From contig LWCA01000331.1 of assembly GCA_001642005.1 (NCBI GenBank), forward strand, positions 1 to 31,997: a stretch of DNA of 31,997 bases, read 5' to 3'. The stretch is from Intoshia linei. Its lineage: Eukaryota; Orthonectida; Rhopaluridae. Made by a program: the position numbers and the translations under genes. Under the pieces are notes generated by a model, which saw only the letters and a list, made by a program, of their open reading frames with translations, searched no databases and was not told the DNA's origin. This document shows, in pieces, positions 1 to 10,822 of the stretch; the first letter of the stretch is position 1, and each line of letters opens with the position of its first letter.

Positions 1-439
1 TAGTGTTATTGGACAAGGATATTGTATTCAGTTTTTTGACATGTTTAGCTCCAACCATAACTCGAACAATGTCTTTGGTTGCTGGCAGCAGCAACTCCTC
101 GACAATGGTGTGAGGTTTCTTGGCTTTGGCAATTCTGAGAGCCACCAAATATGAAGCTTCAATGGCTGCCATATTTTGCTGTTGATAATGACCGCCAAAA
201 TCAAGCCTGCTTTTTTTAACACAATCAGCTTTATTTATAAAATATTGGACATCCTTGCCCGCTAAATTATGATGTTTAGTGTTAAAATGACGTTTCATTT
301 TGTTGGGCTTCATGGATTCAGCTGACATAATTTCGCAGCAAATTGGCTTTTCAATTCCTGCCTCAACTATAAAAGTAAACCCATATTTTAAAAATTCTTC
401 AATGTACTTTCTTTTCTTAATATTTTTCTCTCGATTCAT
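1..439 (-). CDS. ZBED5/SCAND3-like hAT transposase, N-terminal part (partial)
   Basis: An uninterrupted minus-strand frame starts at an ATG at 439 and runs off the left edge. It has the hallmarks of the ZBED5/SCAND3/ZMYM6 group of hAT transposase-derived proteins: an N-terminal segment KRKYIEEFLKYGFTFI, the block SMKPNKMKRHFNTKHH that forms the second half of a BED-type zinc finger, and the downstream motif AKAKKPHTIVEELLLPATKD. The first half of the finger is abnormal. Relatives have CxxC before the SMKP block, whereas here two cysteines are adjacent (PICCEIM). The metal site therefore looks damaged although the frame is still open, which points to a recently inactive or non-autonomous copy. 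The catalytic region would lie outside the window. Confidence 0.8.
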   Translation of the reverse strand, partial: MNREKNIKKRKYIEEFLKYGFTFIVEAGIEKPICCEIMSAESMKPNKMKRHFNTKHHNLAGKDVQYFINKADCVKKSRLDFGGHYQQQNMAAIEASYLVALRIAKAKKPHTIVEELLLPATKDIVRVMVGAKHVKKLNTISLSNNT

Positions 440-689
440 TATGGGCAATTTAAAATTGTACAAAATAAATTTTATGTTGCTGCTATCAGTTTAAGCTGAC
501 GTTTTGATTATTATGTATTACAAAAATTTCGTTTCCATATCAACCAAACCATGTCAAAAATCATTTTGTAAATATAAAGTTGTTGCTGAGTTTTTAAAAA
601 AACGTCAAAAATTCGGTGTCATAAAACAACTTTGTAAAAGGCCTTGGCGACCCCACTTGGGGTCGCGACCCACAGGTTGGGAACCGCTG
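1..689 (-). mobile_element. hAT DNA transposon, one end (left part outside window)
   Basis: The right boundary is a terminal inverted repeat which, read on the minus strand, begins CAGCGGTTCCCAACCTGTGG and continues into a short GGGGTCGCGACCCC-type palindrome. This is the classic hAT/Charlie-like terminus. It ends at 689, and the next 8 bases (gtctaagg, 690-697) are the expected position of the target duplication; the partner copy lies outside the window. The interior carries a minus-strand transposase reading frame (1-439). Bases 440-640 are AT-rich element sequence with no convincing coding on either strand. Only one end is visible, so length and autonomy cannot be judged. Confidence 0.85.
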
Positions 690-879
690 GTCTAAGGGTT
701 AAAAGGACTACAAAACTTTTAGTGATTTGTTTGTTTTAAACATAAATAAGTTGAAAATTATAAATTAAGGAATATAACATCAAACACAATATAAATTCAG
801 GTACAAATAAATACATATAACTTTAATATGAAATATTATACTATAAGTCCTTTTAGGTTATTATAATAAATATTGTAAG

Positions 880-3213
880 ATGGAAATGGAAGATATGAAA
901 AAAACTAAAAGAATTGATATTGATAATGATAAGGAACCACATTCTGAAAAAAAGAATGTATTTTATCAACTTTTCTGGAACTTTATAATTCTTATAACAA
1001 GTATGTATTTTTACTTGTATTATTAAAAAATATTTTTAAATTATTTTTTAGTCGCGACTTTTTCTTTAATATTCCGATTTTACCCAGCATTTAACAGTAT
1101 CATTGAATGCTCAGGAGATTATTATAGGTTAATTTATCTTTTAATTCAAATTCGTATCAGATATATACATTTTATTTCTGATAATACTACATTTCACCCA
1201 AAATATTATTAGGATCAGTAGTAGATAATTTTAATTTTAGATTACAAAAAGAATCTACTATACACATTGGAATATGCATAGGCACATATTGTGCCATTAT
1301 TTTAATATCTGTAATGATATTAGTGAATTTAATTTATTTACATAAATGTAGGTTCTTGTCATAGAATTAACGAATATTGCATCATTCTACGATAATAACA
1401 GTTATACAATTTTCAAGAAACGTATACCAACTCGTTTAAACACAATATGCAACGTTTTCATTGGATATGGATATTCTACATTAGTCACCTACCTTGCTAC
1501 CAATATCATCAAAGTGTAGGTCATAATATGCTTACAAATTTAGAGTATAATACCTCGATTTGAATGATTTTTGGTTAAAAATTAAATCAGAGTAGAATAT
1601 GGACTATTCTTAAAATAGTTGGTACCACTAAGACATGACTTCTTAACATGGGTTTCATGTGTCCCTGTGTGAACTATACAGTGCAAATACTTACATTTAC
1701 AAGTTTATAATTTAGATATAGTGGCCGTCCAAGGCCATTTTTTCTAACAAAATGTAAAATCGGATTTAACATGTGCAAAGAAATGTAAAATTATTTAATT
1801 ATTAAATTTCTTAGTTCATCAAATCAATGCTCATATGAGGGATATTGAATGACAAATTTTTAAAAATCACACATTTTCAATTGAAAAATGGGAATAAGTA
1901 TTTGGAAACGTTGTTATCAATACCCTGACTAAAGTTTTATAATGGCTAATAAATAACATTAATTTAGGAATTTTCATGGTGTTCTAAATACAACTGTTTG
2001 TAATGTTATAAATGAGTTTAGGTAATATATATAATTATAATGCATTGATTAATAATCAGATTATCGAGAATATCCGGACATGCTTCTTTTGTGTTTTCAG
2101 CAGCAATTTATATAATTGTAATTGATACTATATTATTTTGGTGTTATTCTTATCATACAACTGGCTTGGCTGATTGTCTGATACAAATTTTATACGGTGT
2201 AGTTTAGTGGTGAAACCCCATTTACACGTAGTTAAATGTTTTTCAGTAAATTTAGTTTTTTGTCGATAGAATTAATCAAAAAAGGCATCCACATGTAAAA
2301 TGGGTTTTTCTAATAAAAAAAAGTGGACACCCTAATGCAGGGATGGGCATCTGCGGCCTCTCAGAAAAATTTTGCAAAAAAGTGAAAATTTTAATTGACA
2401 GTTCAAAAAACGATATATTGCCTTGAGAAGTAGTTTATCTTATAATAAATACATCTTGATTTGAAATCTGACTTGTTTTCTCAATATTCTTGTCATATAT
2501 TAGATTCATTAATTTTTTCACTTTTAAAGAAATAAAAATTATCAGATAAAATATGAAAGAAAAAGAATTTATGCAAATACATACAAAAATTATTTTTATT
2601 TTTTGTTGTGGCCTCTAGGAATTTTCGCTAGACAAATTTGGCCACCGATTGTTCAATCGTCGCCTACCCCTGCCCTAATGTATAGTCTTTAGAAATGAAA
2701 ATATGAAATATAATCATAACAAATTTAATTTCAATTTTCAAAATATTTTCATTCTTTGGGGACATTTACAGTAAAAGTGGGTGGTCTTTCTTGATTTTCA
2801 AAAGCATATTAGTAACATACACATAATTACTCATCTTCCCCAGTAGGCTACTTTCTGTATACTCTTAAAAAGCTGTTTTTGGACACAGGTTAAAGTCATA
2901 TTATACATATTTTTATAATTATAAATTATAATATTAAAATTAGATTTATTATCAGAAAAGATTCACAAATGTGCGGAAATCTTCCTACATTTTTATAAAA
3001 TTTATTCAAATTCTATTATTTATTTTTGCGATTGTTGTAACTCAAAGTAGAATAAATGACAATAAACACCATTTTGACGATGTTATATTGGGAGTAATTT
3101 TTGGTGTTTTGGGAGCAATTTTAACGGTACGCTGTCATAATTGTTACAATTACAATTGTAATTTGTTTTAATTTAAATTTTAGTGCAAATTCATTGTTAA
3201 AACTATGTTATGA
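880..3213 (+). CDS. PLPP: Phospholipid (lipid phosphate) phosphatase, PAP2 family
   Basis: Integral membrane enzyme of the LPP family that dephosphorylates phosphatidate, lysophosphatidate and related lipids, with its active site facing the outside or lumen. Nine exons give 297 codons plus stop: 880-1000, 1052-1127, 1241-1310, 1352-1515, 1716-1784, 1968-2021, 2060-2198, 2956-3126, 3184-3213. All junctions are GT-AG and phases agree. The three catalytic motifs are present in order: C1 as KVYSGRPRP (K-x6-RP), C2 as SRISGHASF (SGH), and C3 as SRINDNKHHFDD (SR-x5-H-x3-D). Hydrophobic segments lie between them, as expected for six membrane spans, and the length matches the usual 280-310 residues. 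Four introns are 38-57 bp; the 757-bp one (2199-2955) is enlarged by a hAT MITE. The exact paralogue within the family cannot be assigned. A second copy lies tail-to-tail downstream. Confidence 0.88.
2338..2672. mobile_element. Non-autonomous hAT element (335 bp) with perfect 8-bp TSD
   Basis: The element starts CAGGGATGGGCA and ends CGCCTACCCCTG, an inverted pair of hAT-type termini. It is flanked on both sides by the identical octamer ccctaatg (2330-2337 and 2673-2680), the 8-bp target duplication typical of hAT. No coding capacity is visible. It sits inside the long intron of the phospholipid phosphatase gene. Boundaries are exact. Confidence 0.93.
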
Positions 3214-3346
3214 AAATTGTACAATCTATTAACGTATAGTACCTAAATAACATTAGTATTACAATAATAATAAATTTTATTAATGACATTTTGTAATTGT
3301 ATTCACTTGCATTAGAATAGTTTCTAAAATATGACTATTTATAATA

Positions 3347-5054
3347 TTAATTCATACAATTTAAAATAAATAGTTGAGTATAATAAACTACCCAAAAAGA
3401 TCCACTCGCTATTCCCAAAACAATTCCGTTCTAAATATGACAGAGTTTACGTAAATTTTATTTTAACATTTTATATTGTTAAAACTAAATTAAAATTACA
3501 GTAACATCTTGAATGTTATGTTTGTGGTCGTTTATTCGAGACTGAGCAACTATTGAAGCAAATGCTAATAATATTGTTTGTGCACCTCGAACAAATCCTT
3601 GATATTTTACGTTTCTTTTGTAAATACTCTCCAAATAAATCTGTTAATAAATTAAAAGTGAATTTAAATGTTATACATTACTGATGTAGCATTAGTGCAG
3701 TGTTTTCCGATAAATTTCAAAAAAAAATCGCAACACCTATCGGAAAGCACTGCATTAGCATTATGGTGCTTCAAACTACTGGAAACCGACTTTGTGCAGT
3801 GAACCGCATAAAAAAATTAAAACTGTTTTAAAAATTATTTTTATCACAAATTTGATAATCTCAATCGCTATTACTATAGTAGATGGTCCATTTCGTCAGG
3901 AATGTTGCATATCCTTACTTATATAATATGCTAAGCAATATTGGTTTGTGTGTGTGTTACCATTTATTGAAATAACTACCAGTCTTAGAATTTTATAAAG
4001 TCCATATATCAATTACAGTTTTTTCCGGGTGATAATAAGATACATTTCAACCTCCCAAACTCACATCTTACGGGTCAAAAACTCCAATTTTCATTTTTTT
4101 CAAAATCACACGAGTTGAATAATTTAAAAAAATATATACGCTGCTACGGATTTTAGAATCATAAACATTATCATAAATTTTAAAAAATATCTTCAGGGCC
4201 AAAACCGCAAATTACCCTTTTTTTATGAAAACAGCCCTAGAATTTCAAAAAATTACCGATGGTACAGTTGTATCCTGTTAACACACAAAAAATTTCAATC
4301 TGAATAAGTGACGCCTCCACGGTCAAAAAAGCATTTTAGTATTCATATATTTTTTGTCCGAAATATTTTATTAAAATAAAAAAATGTGAAATAATCAATG
4401 GTCCGAAATTTAAAAAAAAGAGATTATTCTGATAGAGCTTATTCCTGTCAATATAAAAGCAAAATTTCTACCGAGAAATCAACGCATTCCCGGTGAAAAA
4501 TAATTTTTAATATATTTGGATTTTGGATTGGAGTGTTTTTACATTATTTTTAATATTATACACACATTATGTCTAATAAATTAAAAAAAATAGGATAACA
4601 ATTATTTTTAAAATTTTTGCCCTCGGCAGAGCTAGGTGCTGTTTGTACGTAGTACATAACAGTCAACCTAGTTGTTAATATATTAAGGCAACACAAACTG
4701 CGCAATGGGCACAAAGATTATTAATATTTTATCAAATGTAAAAGCTGAATACACAGATATTTCAATTTGTTATTTATACTAGGATTTTATTACTGCAATA
4801 AATGCTCTGATGTTTTTGGTTCAATTAATATTTTTTTTATTAATAAAAATTTAATGAAACATGCTCAAAAAATTGAAATTTACCCTGATTCTGCATAAGT
4901 AGAAAAAATTAAACTTTTTTATGGATGATTTCACTTTTATATCACTACATCGTGTTTGAACCACCCTATTATACACAGTTTTTACTATTAAATAAGTGGA
5001 ACTGGAAAATGATAATGAGGTGTGTTCTGATATTCTCGATTTTCTATTTATAAA
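3347..5054 (-). CDS. Second phospholipid phosphatase (PAP2 family), 3' exons
   Basis: Three minus-strand exons join in phase: 5054-4884, 3640-3500 and 3430-3347 (stop TAA at 3347-3349). The first encodes the C2 region (KSRISEHTSLSFSSS). The second encodes the C3 motif SRINDHKHNIQD with a preceding membrane helix. The third is the last membrane helix and a short tail. The protein is clearly paralogous to the plus-strand phosphatase next to it, which ends 133 bp away in convergent orientation. C3 keeps Arg, His and Asp, but C2 has SEH where the family has SGH. I could not find exons for the N-terminal half or C1 upstream of 5054, so the gene is either divergent there or truncated. The 1243-bp intron (3641-4883) is filled by a short hAT-like palindrome and a 0.8-kb repeat. 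Functional status is uncertain. Confidence 0.7.
3698..3752. mobile_element. Miniature hAT-like palindrome (55 bp)
   Basis: The two ends, CAGTGTTTTCCGATA and TATCGGAAAGCACTG, are near-perfect inverted repeats with hAT-style CAGTG termini, separated by only about 25 bases. The flanking octamers are cattagtg and cattagca (6 of 8 identical), compatible with an aged 8-bp target duplication. It lies in an intron of the minus-strand phosphatase. A transposon relic this small could also be a chance hairpin. Confidence 0.55.
3904..4675 (+). repeat. Interspersed repeat family 'A', copy 1
   Basis: This block shares many segments with 24245-24995 and 27568-28145 (both inverted relative to it), and more weakly with 13660-13930 and 23380-24160. 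Landmarks in order are TTACTTATATAATATGCTA, ACTACCAGTCTTAGAATTTT, CCTCCCAAACTCACATCTTA, GGGCCAAAACC, GGTACAGTTGTATCCTGTTA, CACGGTCAAAAAAGCATTTT, CAACGCATTCCCGGTGAAAA, and finally TACGTAGTACATAACAGTCA. No coding frame is apparent. It sits in an intron of the minus-strand phosphatase gene. It is an unclassified repeat; no terminal inverted repeats or target duplication were recognised. Confidence 0.8.
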
Positions 5055-6229
5055 CTAAATGTATCCGTTTATATACAAATTGTATTACAAATCAGAACTG
5101 GAAGCAGATTCACAATCACCTGTTTGTACAGTATCATGCATGTTACTAAAAATGGTAATATTTATTATGGCTTACTGTTTTCCAAAATAATAAATGTGGT
5201 GACCACAAAATTTAAAAATAATTTATCATGACCCCTTAAAATATTTATATACAGTCAAAATCTCATTTAACGAAAATATTAGAAATGTAACTGTATTAGA
5301 AATGTGCTGCTGCATACATGTCTTGAATTTATCAAAATTATATTTAATATGAACAAATAATTAAACTTTTTATTATAATAATATCTTACATTGATAATTT
5401 ATTATAATTTTATTTATATAAAAAGATTCCATGACTTAGTAAAAGAGACGATATAATATTTAAAAAAATAAAATAATATTGAATTTACGCGTTCGTTAAT
5501 TAAAAATTTGTTAAATACCAGATATTTAGGCATTTATATAGAAAATAAAATTTCGACGTTCGTTAAATACTCATAATACGTAATACTCGTAATACACATG
5601 TACATTAAATGTGTCACACATTGTGTATTGTACATCTTTATAATCTCAAAAATTATTTTAATCTTGGACTTATTCCTATATATGAAGGTTGTGATGATAC
5701 AAAATGTTAAATAAATCGTATTTTTCTCCTACTTTGGGTGTATTATATAAGATTTTAAAAAAATTTTAACAACCAATTAATATCAGATTGTAATCCGTCC
5801 TTATTTCAAAAATATTAACAATTTTGGAACTGTTAGTACTTTTAGTTTTTCCATAATGAAAATTTTTTATTGTATTACTAATAATACTAGTTAATTTTTT
5901 TCTCGATAAATTGCAAGCTCTAATTGTACCACTTTGGATAGCAGTTATTAGTATAATAAAATTATAAAAATTACGCTTTGCAATATTCTCGCATGTTGTT
6001 ACATATTGTAAAGAAATAAAGCCTAGGGCGACCATTCTATCTAAAATATAAATATAATATAATATTTTTTTCATCAAACATCTTTATAATGTGAGTGATT
6101 AAATTAGCGACCAATATTGAATATATAAATTCTTGAACCGGCGTGTATATGTGATAAAGAAATGATGATAAATTCTTTCCATGATGATAAATCGTTCTAT
6201 GACTAGTTCTGCAATATCCTGCAATTTAC
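5055..6229. other. AT-rich region with one unidentified minus-strand ORF (5766-6077)
   Basis: Mostly low-complexity AT-rich sequence. One minus-strand frame of about 103 codons (5766-6077) includes segments such as VTTCENIAKRNFYNFIILIT and ACNLSRKKLTSIISNTI. I recognise no domain. A possible splice acceptor (ttttag) lies just inside its start, so it could be the last exon of an unknown gene or a repeat-derived frame. The 5' exons of the minus-strand phosphatase would be expected here, but I could not identify a K-x6-RP motif. Confidence 0.3.
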
Positions 6230-7045
6230 AAAGCGAATCAATTTATTTATCAAGAAAAACGATAAACAACAGATTGCTAGAGGTCGGTTTAAGATCATAT
6301 GCAAGACGAAAAAACCCTTATTAACAAAAAAGATGCAATTGACAAGGTTAAATTGGGCCAATTAGCATAAAAATTGGAATACAGACAGCTGGAGTAAAGT
6401 AAATGATAAAAATAATGTATATATTTATTATTAGTATATATAATAATTTTTTTATTGTATTAGATATATGTACTAATTTTGTAATTTTTCAGGTAATTTT
6501 CTCTGACGAATCAATGCTTACTACAATGGATAATCGATACAGAAAAGTTCGTCGAAGATCAACAGAGGCATTCCGAGCAGATTGTATGGCACGAATGGTA
6601 AAATTTCCTACCAAAATAATGGTTTGGGAGCAATTTCTGTATTCGGGCCCAGTCCTATTTTTGTTATTGAGGGTATAATGAATCAATAAAAATATATTGA
6701 CACTCTCAAAAGTTTTTTAAACGATCGTCCAGGTTGGTTCAATAAAAATAGTCACATTTTCCGACAAGATTTGCTCCCTGTAACACTGCACGGTCGGTTA
6801 AATTTTTTTTTGATTCCAACCAATGGAAAGTATTACCCTGGCCCAGTAATTCTTCAGATATGAATCCCATTGAAAACGTTTGGAAGGTATTAAAGGATCA
6901 AGTACATCAAGTTTATATTTCGTCAAAACAAGAATTAATTGACCGGACAATATGGGTTTGGAATAATTCGGACAAAATTTAATTATTATACAAAAACTTA
7001 ATTGAAATGCCCAGTCGAATTCTTGATTCTTGAAAGGTGGAATTA
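6230..7045 (+). pseudogene. Tc1-like transposase relic containing a spliceosomal-type intron
   Basis: Translated pieces in several frames follow the Tc1 order. First comes a helix-turn-helix tail (NRLLEVGL). The first catalytic block follows as WSK/VIFSDES, with the DDE Asp in FSDES. Then come MVWE for the family's MVWG, and the C-terminal block SSDMNPIENVWKVLKD with the last catalytic acidic residue region (D-MNPIEN-W). Frameshifts (near 6325 and 6620) and in-frame stops (near 6363 and after 6670) show it is dead. Between WSK and VIFSDES lies a 94-bp insertion (6399-6492) with GT and TTTTTCAG ends in phase 0, which looks like a genuine intron. Terminal repeats were not identified. Confidence 0.85.
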
Positions 7046-7423
7046 CAAAATACTAATGTTATTTTTGTTATTATATTTGAATTTATTTGTGATTTTTATT
7101 ATTTTAAATACTAATAATTAATATTTTATGAGAATTTACAATAATTTTTCCAATACTGTACATATAGATTTACATATAAATAAAATAGAGTTAGTTTTGA
7201 TATTGATTGTTATTAAAATAAACGAGAATATAAAATTACAATCATAATATCAATATTATGCTTATTAATAATAATTAATTTAATTTTATAAATGCTATAA
7301 AGTTAATTTTTTATAAAAGTCTATTGTAACGTTAATTGTAATGAGCCAATTGTAGTAGAAAATGTTTAAAACGCTGTTTAAAAGTTGAAAAATAAATAAT
7401 TTACATATTTACTCAAATGATTA

Positions 7424-7449
7424 TGTGGGCCACTGGTTGCCGACCCCTG
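7424..7449 (-). mobile_element. hAT terminus (orphan end)
   Basis: Read on the minus strand the end is CAGGGGTCGGCAACCAGTGG, a typical hAT terminal repeat. It is followed on the plus strand by gtttagtg (7450-7457), the expected site of an 8-bp duplication. The opposite terminus was not found, so the element extends leftward for an unknown distance, possibly to the edge of the Tc1 relic. Confidence 0.65.
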
Positions 7450-7615
7450 GTTTAGTGACTAAACTTTAGTCACATGACTCAAAAATAAACGAAATAACAA
7501 ATAACTGAGTGAAAATATAACGAAAATGCCAAACAACAGTAACCATTGTTGCTGTATCTAAAAAAATTGAATGATTGAATTTAAAAAATATTTATAAAAC
7601 TATCGTTCTCAATAA

Positions 7616-9016
7616 ATGACAAGATCAATATACGAGAAAACAATGATTGGATCTGCAATGGCCGAATCTGTCCGCGAAATGCTAACAGTATTTATAAAAC
7701 GTATAAAATGTCGGCATTTGCTAAAACAAAAACACAAAACTAATACAGTAAATTCTCCCAAGAAATTTTTTGACTTACATAGCATCAAAGGTGTAAGTTG
7801 TTTTCCTAAGTATGAGCAAAAAAATAATATTGTTACAGTCGACCTCGGATTGGGGCACCATTTTTTGAAAAGTGCCCCAAAATCAGGGGTTTTAGTAAGT
7901 TATCTAATTTTTCATTGAATATTTAAACTATTGCAATACATTATGATATTATATTTGTTTCTATTACAGTCCAACACGGTTTAGGGTGATATTTTCAGCT
8001 AAATACCCTATAAATCAAAATTTAATAAAAATCTGAAATCAAAGTTATGAATATTTTGTAATCATATATTCAATTTTTAGAATTATAGCTACTTTCTAAT
8101 CTAGAATAGTAATTACTAAGTTATCAGATATTAAAATATAGGCATGAATTAAATACATATGAAAATGTGTGTAAAATATCTAAATTAATGTCATCACTAG
8201 GAATTATACTTATATATTTTATATTTCCAACATTTTTGATCCAAAAGCGGGGTTAATTTCACATATATTGCTATGCCATCGATATAAATACTATAAAATC
8301 GAGAATGCCTAAAATTGGGGTTGTACTGTAGTATTTCTTTAAATTTTTTAGATGATTTATTCATTCTATGTCCGTTAAATTAACAGTTATGTTAATGGTT
8401 TGTTTAAAATTGATACCTGCCTTATCTTAACTAGAATATTTTTCTTGTTATAATTTTTTCATATTGTTGCAAAATGTTTAAACTTGTTAATTATATTATT
8501 ATCAACAAAATTTGGATCACCTATAAATCAATATAATGTTCATTTCTGGAGAGTTCACTGTATATAATTTATTTTAACATGTTTCAGCGAGTCTAACGGT
8601 CTAAAAAAATGTATGCCGTGGCTGCACTAGGGTATATTTATTTGAATCAATGATTAATGTAGGATGGACTTATATCTGAAAAGGCTGCGAGAGCAATACT
8701 GTTAGAGTTCCAAAAAGTTTTAGTAGAAACTTTAAAAAGTCGAATCAGCACAGTTTATGAAATTAGGGTAAATTTTCAGTTTATCATTAATCTTGAAATT
8801 TATAGGGAAATTTGAATTCTTACAGATATTGTGATCAGGTTTGGACAATGCTGTTGGACAATTCTTGTGTAATTGACTTGGAACAAATGAAAAGTAAATA
8901 CCTTGGAACAATTAAGCTTATATCAGTTAAAGACACAACCTGTGGCGATGAAAGTGTTTTTTTTAAATTTTATTTAATATCATTTAGTGTTTATTTATCC
9001 TCGATTGAATTTGTAA
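7616..9016 (+). CDS. GTF2A2: Transcription initiation factor IIA gamma (small) subunit
   Basis: TFIIA-gamma pairs with the TFIIA alpha/beta chain to stabilise TBP on Pol II core promoters. Exon 1 (7616-7687) encodes the conserved four-helix-bundle start: YEKTMIGSAMAESVREML parallels the family's YRNTTLGNSLQESLDELI. Exon 2 (8663-8767) encodes the rest of the bundle (LISEKAARAILLEFQKVL). Exon 3 (8806-8953) begins GNLNSYRYCDQVWTMLL, matching the start of the beta-barrel domain (GSLNTYRFCDNVWTFVL). The end is less certain. A 34-bp GT-AG intron (8954-8987) and a last exon 8988-9016 give 117 residues, close to the family's 109; without it the frame runs on to 9066 as a hydrophobic tail that relatives lack. 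Intron 1 is 975 bp because of transposon sequence, the others 34-38 bp. Confidence 0.87.
7834..8330. mobile_element. Pogo/Tigger-like non-autonomous element(s) in intron
   Basis: The segment begins TACAGTCGACCTCGGATT and ends AAATTGGGGTTGTACTGTA, so the termini are inverted (TACAGT.. / ..ACTGTA) with TA at both edges. A third similar start, TACAGTCCAACACGGTTTAG, lies at about 7967. CAGT-plus-ACC termini with TA duplication are typical of pogo/Tigger-type elements. The repeated internal start suggests a nested or tandem copy. No transposase frame is visible. It lies inside TFIIA-gamma intron 1. Confidence 0.5.
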
Positions 9017-10057
9017 CGGTTACGTTTTTTATTTTAATAAATTTTATTTACCTCTATTTTGTATAAAACCTCGTCTCTATAAAACTTGTAGTTAACCAAC
9101 AAATAGTAAGTTTTATGAATTATCAAGTGGAATACTTTGAGTCGAAAAGTTAGATGTGTGACAGTTATCCAATGTTTTGAAAATTATCATCTTTTATTAT
9201 AATGAAAGATTACCAAAGGGGTTAAGTTAAGGTAAAATCTCTTCTCACATTTTTTTTAAAAATTTTACTTAGCCAATTAATAATAATAATATTATAATAA
9301 CTGTAATTATATGTTGTTTAACGTCAAAATTAGCATTTATAGCATTTTACTTGTCATACTAATTACCAATGTATAATAATTATCATTGAAATTCCAAAAA
9401 AAAATACTTTTTATTGTTTCTTTTGTTTTAACTTTTATTAATTTAATTTTGTATGACCCTGGTCAACAAAATAAAAAATTTTTTCTAAGATTTGTTTCTG
9501 AAATTTTTGTGGTCAATATGAATATTTTAAATTTCTAGCCCTAGTTAGGAAACCATTATTTAATATGTAATTCCATTGAATATATAGAAAACGACTTTAA
9601 TTTAATGTCAATTGTTTAGCAGAATCGTAGAGAACCAGCAGCAGCACGATCAGTCAAAAATTATAGGTCCGTTGTATGAATATTATAATGATGAAAAAAT
9701 TACTAAAATTTAATCGAATTTTAAGTCTTAAACATGTACAACAGAAGCGATGAACAAGTACATTATAATTGAGAGATTAGTACATTAAACAAAATGCAAT
9801 CAATTAAAACATTATCTAAATTAAATTGTAAATAATAATGTATAAGTAACAATGACATTTATAATAGCTAATACATTATAATCTAAGTAAAACTACTATC
9901 CTGTTAATTAATTGTATAATTACACAATATGTTACAAATCATCTAATTAAACTACACAATAAAATATGCATTATATAAGAGATTTTTTTAGTTTATAGAT
10001 TCATTCTCTACAATTTTGCAAATAAGTAACATTATATTTTGCACAAAATTTATAAAA
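9017..10057. other. Intergenic AT-rich spacer
   Basis: No gene could be supported. One short exon-like block (about 9622-9665, preceded by tttagcag and followed by gtccg) has less biased base composition, but it cannot be tied to the gene that follows. Confidence 0.4.
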
Positions 10058-10822
10058 ATGGACATTAGTTTAAATACATACACAAAAAATAACAAATTAA
10101 TCAAATAAGGTAAACGTCAGCATAGCAGAAATTCAAACAAGCCATTGACTAAAAAATCATCAAATACTTTCAATGTAAGTCAGTTTGTTGAAGATTATCA
10201 ATTAGTTATTTAGAAAAAAGCGAATGGAAATATCAATCGTAAAAGTGGAAGAATAATCATTAAAAATTTGCATCACAAAATTACGAAGAAAAATATTAAG
10301 GTATGTATAAAACATTAGAAATATAACTTATGTAAACCATTCGGAACCAGATTAATGAATCAACTACAATTGTATTTGACTTTTGACACGATTTAACTAT
10401 CAAATGCGATACAATAAATTTACATTTAATGTGTTTGTTGGATTTGGGAAAATGCAAAGCTATGGTGTTAATTATGACAGTATCAAACGGTCCTTGTGCA
10501 CTGGATGGGTACATTATATCAAAATGACCGATGCAATGAATGCCAAAAAGAAATACAACAATATCGCATTAGATGGTAATTAATATTTTTAAATAATTTT
10601 ACATTTTCTTTAAGAAACGAAAGATGAACATAACAGTTATGGATGTCACTGTTCTAACAACGTAAATTTTCATTTAATACAATATAGTATTTTTGCAGGA
10701 AAAACAATAATGGCGTTAAGAAACAAAAAAGTTCAAAAGGTTCCATGAGAAAGTCCTACAAGAAAACCCCTACTCTTGAACAATTGGATAAGGACATGGA
10801 CGATTACAATGCACAATATTGA
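10058..10822 (+). pseudogene. ALYREF: ALYREF/REF mRNA export adaptor, with lesions (possible pseudogene)
   Basis: ALYREF binds UAP56 and NXF1 in nuclear mRNA export. Recognisable parts, in order: a UAP56-binding-like N-terminus MDISLNTYTKNNKL (cf. MDMSLDDIIKLNRS); the first RRM half GRIIIKNLHHKITKKNIK (exon 10214-10300); the second RRM half FVGFGKMQSYGVNYDS to YNNIALDG (ends 10575); a continuation KMNITVMDVTVL (10615-10661); and the C-terminal UAP56-binding tail TLEQLDKDMDDYNAQY (10699-10822), matching the family's AEELDAQLDAYNAR. Introns of 37-39 bp separate several of these. Three problems occur. A TAA (10106-10108) interrupts the frame after the first motif. No AG acceptor exists at the exact point where the second RRM half must begin (about 10425-10430). 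The 10575/10615 junction is out of phase by one base. It is either a young pseudogene or needs unusual splicing or sequence correction. Confidence 0.72.

Noticed and set aside
300-695. Two short plus-strand ORFs
   Set aside because: They are antisense to or inside the hAT element; the second runs through the terminal inverted repeat.
9622-9665. Exon-like block preceded by tttagcag
   Set aside because: No phase-compatible join to the ALYREF-like gene and no recognisable protein motif.
10106-10108. Reassigned stop codon (TAA as sense) to explain the ALYREF interruption
   Set aside because: TAA is used as the normal terminator of ARFRP1, Rab and the TFIIIC gene in the same window, so a variant genetic code is unlikely.
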